From assembly GCA_964019135.1 (NCBI GenBank), contig OZ025248.1, forward strand, positions 71,554,119 through 71,618,118: a stretch of 64,000 nucleotides of DNA, read 5' to 3'. Position numbers and translations under genes: made by a program. Every line of letters begins with the position of its first letter. Within the stretch, counting starts at the first letter, position 1. Below, piece after piece: positions 47,001 through 56,000 of this stretch. Source of the DNA: Arenicola marina (taxonomy: Eukaryota; Annelida; Polychaeta; Arenicolidae). The notes under the pieces were generated by a model, which was given only the letters and a program-made list of their open reading frames with translations, made no database searches and had not been told where the DNA came from.

Positions 47001-50000
47001 TGTTATGAACTGGGCACATCAGCATGCCTAATGGATGCGCGCAAGAGATATGTACTTAGATATATACTCACGGTGGGGCCGAGTCAGCCGTGCTGTTGAA
47101 CTTGCTGTTCAAAAAAATGGGTGATCAGACCACAGATTAGATACATCAAAACGATAAAATTGGTATTGTCTTTTACTTGGTATTTTGATCTATCCCATAA
47201 ATCTTGAATCTAATCCTTACCTCGTAGTGATTTCCGTCCTGGTCGTAGCAACCGCACAGCGTGGCGTTTATACAGCTTCCGTGCGAGAGGACCGATGTCC
47301 CAGGACACATACAGCTCTCCGTGTCCGGCAGGTGGCACTGCTCAGGACCATCCGGGTTCTGACACGTGGCCGGACAGGCTGGTGCATCGTACTGGTAGAT
47401 CGTCCCCAAGGGGCAGTGGAGGGCTAAATAGTGCATTCAAATTATGTATTGGTTGCTTTTGACAACGTGATGATGGTGGGAAGAAAGCTAAATTATTGGT
47501 GCAGCAACGGAACTCGGATCGTATTCATAACAATATTGTCATTTACGCTCGAAATTACATTTCTGTTTTAGCCGTGGCGGTGCAATAATAATATTCTCTT
47601 CAATTTTGACACATTCCTATTTTTGGAAATATGTTTGGTGAATGCCGCTTGAATTTCGTCTCAGTGGTTAATAAGAGTAAAAGCCCTCAAGCTCAGTCTG
47701 TAAGCAGGCTGAATTGCAGATCCACAGATCGTGAGTTTGAACCTTGGCGCCTGCATCCGCGGCAAGTTTTATTTCACTCTATTTCATTGTCCCTGAAGGT
47801 TTCTTGCCATATTTAGCCTTTATGTACACATAAAACGACCCAATATGTATTTTATTTCAATAAGAGTAGGCTGAAAGGAAAACAAAAGTTAAACCTACAG
47901 CAATTGAAGGCAGAACGCCAATCGGCCAAGAACCCCAGAGCGGCGCATCTAAACGCCATGGCTGCCACCGACCCGCATCTGGCGTCGTTCATGGCAACGC
48001 TGTCGCCCTGGTTGGCACAGACGTCGTATTGGCAGTTGACGTACTGCGAGTTGTCCATGGCGGGGTCGGCCAGGCACAGCGAGAAGGAACCCAGCGGGTC
48101 CACCATCGGGCCGCAGACCCCGGCGATGAGCGACTTCAGGGGTTCCTCACACCCTGGGATATCTGGCGCATCAAGGTCGTTACTACATCTGCGAGATACG
48201 GCATTCACAAAGATATATATCAGGTTGTGAAGTCATTTAATGATGCATAACCAACCATAGTGGTATGTAAGCGTAACTAACTAACATCTTGGTTATTTTA
48301 TTTCGATTTATTTTTATTCACATGGGGAGTAATGAATCACCAACAATAGCTGACGTCAATCATACGGCGAATAATGAATAACCAACCATATCTGGCGTCT
48401 ATCACACGGAGAATAATGAATCCCCAACTACATGGCATATCTGGCGTCTATCACATGGAGAATAATGGATCACCAACTACATGGCATATCTGGCGTCTGT
48501 CACATGGAGAATAATGAATCAACAACTACATGGCATATCTGGCGTCTATCACATGGCGCACATGAATCACCAACCATGCGCCACACAACTCACGTAGTGT
48601 CAGTGCGGTTGTGCATCCAACTGTTCCCGATCAGCGAATACCTAATCGGATCACTTGACACGTCAACCCCTTCCCGAGTCACGTAATCGTTGTCTGGGTT
48701 ACCGTCATTGTTCCCACAGACGCCTTCCGTCTTGTTGCCGTAGACCGGCGGCACCTTGATGAAGGCGGTCCAGTCACCGTCAAACTCTACGACCAAGCTA
48801 AAGTTGGTCTCCAGCCGCACGAAGCGACCGTTAAAGATGATACTGAAGCCGGGATACGTGACTTGTGGTTGCACAGGCTCGCCATTCACCTGGAGGTCAT
48901 TCAAGGAAAACAGCTTTAGGATCACATCTTAATCAGAGTCAGGTATTCTTTTTCAAGACAGTTTACATCACGCGATACAAGTGACATGAAAAGAAACCGC
49001 GCGCGTGTCTTCGTCACCAGGACAACTAAATATGCGTACGCGGGCGAAAATGCCAAAACAACAATCAAGGACATTTGAGCAATAATAGTGTAATGAATTT
49101 GTCAATATCCTTTTTAATGACGGGAGTGAAGATGCAGTGCGTATTGGGGTCACGTGACCGCCTTGCACTTCCTTAATCCTTGCACTCGATGTTTGAAAAT
49201 ATTACGATCAGAGGCGGATCCAAGGGGGAGTGGGGGGTTAAAGACCATCTGAGGCGTGGAACCTCCCCACCCCGGGTTGTGAATCGGTAGACCCCCGTGT
49301 CAGTTTCACCCCCCCCCCCCTCGCCATCGGTCGGAAGTTTCCACAGACATGAGATGTCCAATGCCGGTCAAGTGTTCAGTGCCGCCCCCGCCCCCGCCTC
49401 CCCCCCTTTTTTAATTGCCTAGATCCTCCCCTAACGTTACTCATTACTTCCCTACATATGCAGTCGGTATACTTCGCGTGTTCACTCACATAGACAGTCC
49501 GGTTCTTGTCCAGTCTGATGAGGTAATCATACACCGAGATCTCGTAGTACTTTGGGTACGAGACGTTGTCGTTGTTACCTCGGCGTTCGTTGACCGACGT
49601 CACAATAAACGGTATTATATCCTGGAACATGGTGTCGTTGGCGGCGGCCACCGTGTGTTTGCACACACCCTGGTAATCGATCCGAGAATTGTCGAATGTA
49701 ATGATATGTCGAGCTCCTGATATCGTGCACATCGACATATCTGACAAAAGACACATAAAACCAGGTCAGTGACCACGAAGGACAAAGGAGTTAATAAATA
49801 GCGCTTTGTCCTTTCTGGAAAGGAATCGGTAGCAATTAAAACCAATTCTGTTACATTCCTGGATTTAATGCTTTGGGTTTCTTGTCAGACATCAAAAATT
49901 ATTCAGATTATGCGGTTTCTATTATGGTTACTGGGTCTCCTTACTGTATTGGCAATTAGGCCCCTCGAAGCCATAGCTACATTTGCAGACGTAGTGGCCG

Positions 50001-53000
50001 TCATACTCCTGCCAATACGTGCCATTGTCCTGGTAGGGCTGACTGTAGCAGGCTGAAAGTGTATTCAGAGTGTAATGAAGATACACCAGCCCCCGTTCTG
50101 GCAGGGCTGACTGTAGCAGGCTGAAAGTGTATTCAGAGTGTAATGAAGATACACCAGCCCCCGTTCTGGCAGGGCTGACTGTAGCAGGCTGAAAGTGTAT
50201 TCAGAGTGTAATGAAGATACACCAGCCCCCGTTCTGACAGGGCAGGCTGTAGCAGGCTGAAAGTGTATTCAGAGTGTAATGAAGATACACCAGCCCCCGT
50301 TCTGACAGGGCAGGCTGTAGCAGACTGTAAGTGGTATGTATTCATAGCCGCATACACCAGCGCCTGTTCTGTTCGCAATATGATTAATATAATTGCTGTC
50401 AACTGACCTTACAATTCCAAATGCCTACATCGTGCTGAACATTGGTTAAAAATGGTTCCTTCAAAGTCCGCTTCATGCAGAGTTTGGATTCATTTTTATC
50501 CAACATTGACCCCCTCATTGGGTCAAGATACAAATAAATAACATGTTTCTAAAAAAAGTCTCTGTATATTCTTTAAAAATTGTGTGCATAACGACATAAA
50601 TGGATTGATATATTTTTTCATTAACTGCTATAATTAAATTAATTTCTTTTAATAACTGTCTTTTAATAACTGTTGCGGCAGTGTCAGTCCTTGACCTGTC
50701 TGGGACTGGTTCCCGCTGTAGCCGTCCTGGCAAACACATGTGAAGCTGTCGTTGTGCCTGACACAGGTACCGCCAATGCCACACGGATCTCCGGCGCAGT
50801 AATCTAAAAAAAATTAATTATTATTAGTGTGGTTGCGATTTATGGTGACCTCACACACTTTCATTTAATAATTACCAGGCAAGTACTATTCAATCCACTA
50901 GAATCCACTAGAAGCCTTAACATAGTATTATGTACTGTTTGCCAATAGTCAATAAATACTGTTGACAAAAAAAATCATAGAAATGTTGGATGATAGTTTG
51001 ATTGATATTCTAAGCCTTTCGCCAGCGTCCATTATGAGCACGTGCCTTTCATATTATTGCCAAACAAATTTGACCACCAGTGCATCGAACATGATGTTGT
51101 ATTTCGGAGAAACCAGGTAACCGTTAGGTATGGGAGGTGTTCAATTTATAATATATGGTGTGGTATTTCCCCCTGTGATATGTTGTAACTGAGTATAACT
51201 GCCCGTCCCATGCGTTCAGAGCACCAGCTCATCAAGCCGGAAGCTACCTGTACGGAAGCGAACCGTCCAATGATCGCTGTCATATGGCATAACCGAAAAT
51301 CTTTTTCACAGTTCCCCCGAATCCACTGCATGTGCAATGAATTCTGGGTATTTTTTTCACCTTCGCGAGACATCAACATTGTACCATCGCATGACAACAT
51401 CTTTTGTCGACAATTAATATACGAACTATATTATCATCCATGTAGACGAAAAATGTCTCATCTGGATGCAATTAAGACATTAGTCATTTACATCTATGAA
51501 CGACATTTAGACACAAGCTTATTAAGTTGATCAATGCATTAGCAATAACCTGGAAATAAGGTATATTTCTCCGTAGAAAAATTCAAGATGGCACCAAAAT
51601 ATAAACTCATTCCGCCAGTCATGTTTTTTTGCCAAGAAGGCGCATGTATGAATACGTTTCATCAATTAACACTTACCGACGCACGAGACTGCTCCTTGTG
51701 ACGTCGCACAGGTCTCGGTGAGCTCACAGCTGTGATTGGTCTGCACGATGTGACCGGTGGGTCTTGTGCAGTTGTAACACACCTCACACGAGTACTTCGT
51801 TTGGCAGTCCGCAGCCAGCCACACGTCTCCGATCTGGAATACAACACATTTGTAAAAATACATGTTTGTTCAATATTCTTGTCAATATGGACGGTAGACA
51901 CTTTTCCTATACAATAGGAAAACGTTATTTGCGTTACGTTAATGCCATTGGTCGTCACAGGGTGTATTTCTTTGGCCCGGGACCGGCATGCCGCCAGGTG
52001 TACTCAATCTCTTTCAAACCTGCAGAAAGAACTACGCCGAATGTCAATGAAATCTTTACACCCGTTCTTTCTGGTTAGTTTAGGGGCAAAGGAACCAGCC
52101 TAGACTGTCACTTTTTAATCAGATTTAATCTTCTCCCGAATATCCGGTGTTGTTATGAACTGGGCACATCGGCATGCCTAATGGATGCGCGCGAGAGATA
52201 TATACTTAGATATAGACTCACGGTGGGGCCAAGTCAGCCGTGCTGTTAAACTTGCTGTTAAAAAAATGGGTGATCAGACCACAGATTAGATACATCAAAA
52301 CGATAAAATTGGTATTGTCTTGTAATTGGTATTCTGATCTATCCCATAAATCTTGAATCTAATCCTTACCTCGTAGTGGTTTCCGTCCTGGTCGTAGCAG
52401 CCGCACAGCGTGGCGTTTATACAGCTTCCGTGCGAGAGGACCGATGTCCCAGGACACACACAGCTCTCCGTGTCCGGCAGGTGGCACTGCTCAGGGCCAT
52501 CCGGATTCTGACACGTGGCCGGACAGGCTGGTGCATCGTACTGGTAGATCGTCCCCAAGGGGCAGTGGAGGGCTAAATAGTGCATTCAAATTATGTATTG
52601 GTTGCTTTTGACAACGTAATGATGGTGGGAAGAAAGCTAAATTATTGGTGCAGCAACGGAACTCGGATCGTATTCATAATAATATTGTCATTTACGCTCT
52701 AAATTACATTTCTGTTTTAGCGGTGGCGGTAGTGTTCGTAATGCAATAATAATATTCACTTCAATTTTGACGCATTTCTATTTTCAGAAATATGTTTGGT
52801 CAATGCCGCTTGAATTTCGTCTCAGTGGTTAAAGAGTAAAACCCCTCTAAATCTCAGTCTGTAAGCAGGCCGAATTGCATATCCACAGATCGTGGGTTTG
52901 AACCTTGGCGCCTGCATCCGCGGCAAGTTTAATTTTACTCTATTTTATTGTCCCTGAAGGTTTCTTGCCATATTTAGCCTTTATGTACACATAAAACGAT

Positions 53001-56000
53001 CTAAGATGTATTTTATTTCAATAAGAGTAGGCTGAAAGGAAAACAAAAGTTAAACCTACAGCAATTGAAGGCAGAACGCCAATCGGCCAAGAACCCCAGA
53101 GCGGCGCATCTAAACGCCATGGCTGCCACCGACCCGCACCTGGCGTCGTTCATGGCAACGATGTCGCCCTGGTTGGCACAGACGTCGTATTGGCAGTTTA
53201 CGTACTGCAAGTTGTCCATGGCGGGGTCGGCCAGGCACAGCGAGAAGGAACCCAGCAGGTCCACCATCGGGCCGCAGTAGCTGGCCCCGGCGATGAGCGA
53301 CTTCAGGGGTTCCTCACACTCTGGGATATCTGGCGCATCCAGGTCGTTACTACATCTGTGAGATACGGCATTCACAAAGATATATATCAGGTTGTGAAGT
53401 CAGTTAGTGATGCATAGCCAACCATAGTGGTATGTAAGCGTAACTTACTAATATTTTGGTTATTTTGTTTATTTTAGTTTTTATTCACATGCGGAGTAAT
53501 GGATCACCAATAATAGCTGACGTCAATCATACGGAGAATACAGAATCACCAACCATATCTGGCGTCTATCACACGGAGAATAATGAATCACAACCATATT
53601 TGGCGTCTATCACATGGAGAATAATGAATCACCAACTACATGGCGTATCTGGCGACTATCACATGGAGAATAATGAAGCACCAACTACATGGCATATCTG
53701 GCGTCTATCACATGGAGAAAAATGGATCACCAACTACATGGCATATCTGGCGTCTATTACACGGAGAATAATGAATCACAACCATATTTGGCGTCTATCA
53801 CATGGAGAATAATGATCACCAACTACATGGCATATCTGGCGACTATCACATGGAGAATAACCAACTACATGGCATATCCGACGTCTATCATATGTAGAAT
53901 AATGAATCACCAACCATACGCCACACAACTCACGTAGGGTCAGTGCGGTTGTGCATCCAACTGTTCCCGATCAGTGAGTACCTCATCGGATCACTTGACA
54001 CGTCAACCCCTTCCCGAGTCACGTAATCGTTGTCTGGGTTACCGTCATTGTTCCCACAGACGCCCTCCGTCTTGTTGCCGTAGACCGGCGGCACCTTGAT
54101 GAAGGCGGTCCAGTCACCGTCAAACTCCACGATCAAGCTAAAGTTGGTCTCCAGCCGCACGAAGCGACCGTTAAAGATGATACTGAAGCCGGGATACGTG
54201 ACTTGTGGTTGCACAGGCTCGCCATCCACCTGGAGGTCATTCAAGGAAAACAGCTTTAGGGTCACATCTTAATCAGAGTCAGGTATTCTTTTTCAAGACA
54301 GTTTACATCAATGGCGTCACGGGTGATATAAACATAAACTCTCGCGCGTGTCTTCGTCACCAGGACAACGAAATATGTGTACGCGGGTGAAAATGCCAAA
54401 ACAAGAATCAAGGACATTTGAGCAATAATAGTGTAAGGAATTTTTCATTATCTTTTTTAATGACGGGAGTGAAGATGCAGTGCGTATTGGGTCACGTGAC
54501 CACCTTGCACTTCCTCAATCCTTGATGTTTGAAGATATTACGATCAGAGGCGGATCCAAGGGGCAGTGGGGGGGGTTATTTTCAAATGCCTAGATCCGCC
54601 TCTAACGTTACTTATTACTTCCGTAAATATGCAGTTGGTATACTTCGCGTGCTCACTCACATAGACAGTCTGGTTCTTGTCCAGTCTGATGAGGTAATCA
54701 TACACCGAGATCTCGTAGTACTTTGGGTACGAGACGTTGTCGTTATTACCTCGGCGTTCATTGACCGCCGTCACAGCGAACGCCATTATACTCTGGAACG
54801 TGGTGGCATTGGAGGCGGCCACCGTGTATTTGCACAAACCCTGGTAAGCGATCCGAGATTTGTCGAATGTCATGATATGTGGATCTCCGGATATCGTGCA
54901 CATCGACATCTCTGACAAAAGACACATAAAACCAGGTCAGTGACCACGAAGGACAAAGGAGTTAATAAATAGCGCTGTGTCTTTCCGGGAAAGGAATCGG
55001 TAACAATTAAAACCAATGTTGTTACATTCCTGGATTTAATGCTTTGGGTTTCTCGTCAGACATCAAAAATTATTCAGATTATGCAGTTTCTATTATGGTT
55101 ACTGGGTCTCCTTAATGTATGCGCAATTAGGCCCCTCGAAGCCATAGCTACAGTGGCAGGCGTAGTCGCCGTCATTCTTCTGCAGACACGTGCCATTGTT
55201 CTTGCAGGGCTGACTTTAGCAGGCTGAAAGTGTATTCAGAGTGTAATGAAGATACACCAGCCCCTGCTCTGACAGGGCAGGCTGTAGCAGGCTGAAAGTG
55301 GTATGTATTCATAGCGGCATACACCGGCCCCCGTTCTGGCAGGGCTGACTGTAGCAGGCTGAAAGTGGTGTGTATTCAGAGTGTAATGAAGATACACCAG
55401 CCCCCGTTCTGACAGGGCAGGCTGTAACAGGCTGAAAGGGGTATGTATTCATAGCGGCATACACCGGCCCCCGTTCTGGCAGGGCTGACTGTAGCAGGCT
55501 GAAAGTGGTGTGTATTCAGAGTGTAATGAAGATACACCAGCCCCCGCTCTGACAGGGCAGGCTGTAACAGGCTGAAAGTGGTATATATTCATAGCGGCAT
55601 ACACCAGCCCCTGTGTTGTTCGCAATATGATTAATATAATTGCTGTCAACTGACCTTACAATTCCAAATGCCTACATCGTGCTGAACATTGGTTAAAAAT
55701 GGTTCCTTCAAAGTCCGCTTCATGCAGAGTTTGGATTCACTTTTTTCCGACATTGACCCCCTCAGGGGAGGGGGTGTGGGAGGGAGGGGGGGGCGGGAAC
55801 TCTCATTATGTGCGTCCATGGGGCGTGTTTGGCGGGCAAAAAGAATATCCCGAACGGGTACAAAAAGATACCCCTTCCAAACTCAAATGGATATGAGGAA
55901 CCTCATATCCCTTCCACGCGAATTTTAGAGGTGATAACGGGCTAGTCCCATATGAGACAGTTGTTGCTCCGCACAACAGTTTCATATCCTCATGTAGAAA

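Larger units (their letters stand above)
45745..50513 (-). repeat. Segmental tandem duplication, copy A
   Basis: Matches 50963-55764 in the same orientation, in both exons and introns, including a tRNA-like SINE, a minisatellite and a MITE shared by both. Identity is high but many indels have built up. A 25-bp piece at 45713-45737 also occurs at 50527-50549, so the original unit probably included the spacer with the EGF exon 50696-50803, later lost on the left of copy A. Confidence 0.9.
50963..55764 (-). repeat. Segmental tandem duplication, copy B
   Basis: Twin of 45745-50513. In transcript order this copy comes first, right after the signal-peptide exon. Most indels relative to copy A are in introns (minisatellite length, MITE deletion, EGF half-exon array). 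Confidence 0.9.

Noticed and set aside
47185..48250. + strand frames opposite C8 and TIL exons
   Set aside because: Shadows of the - strand exons with matching splice sites.
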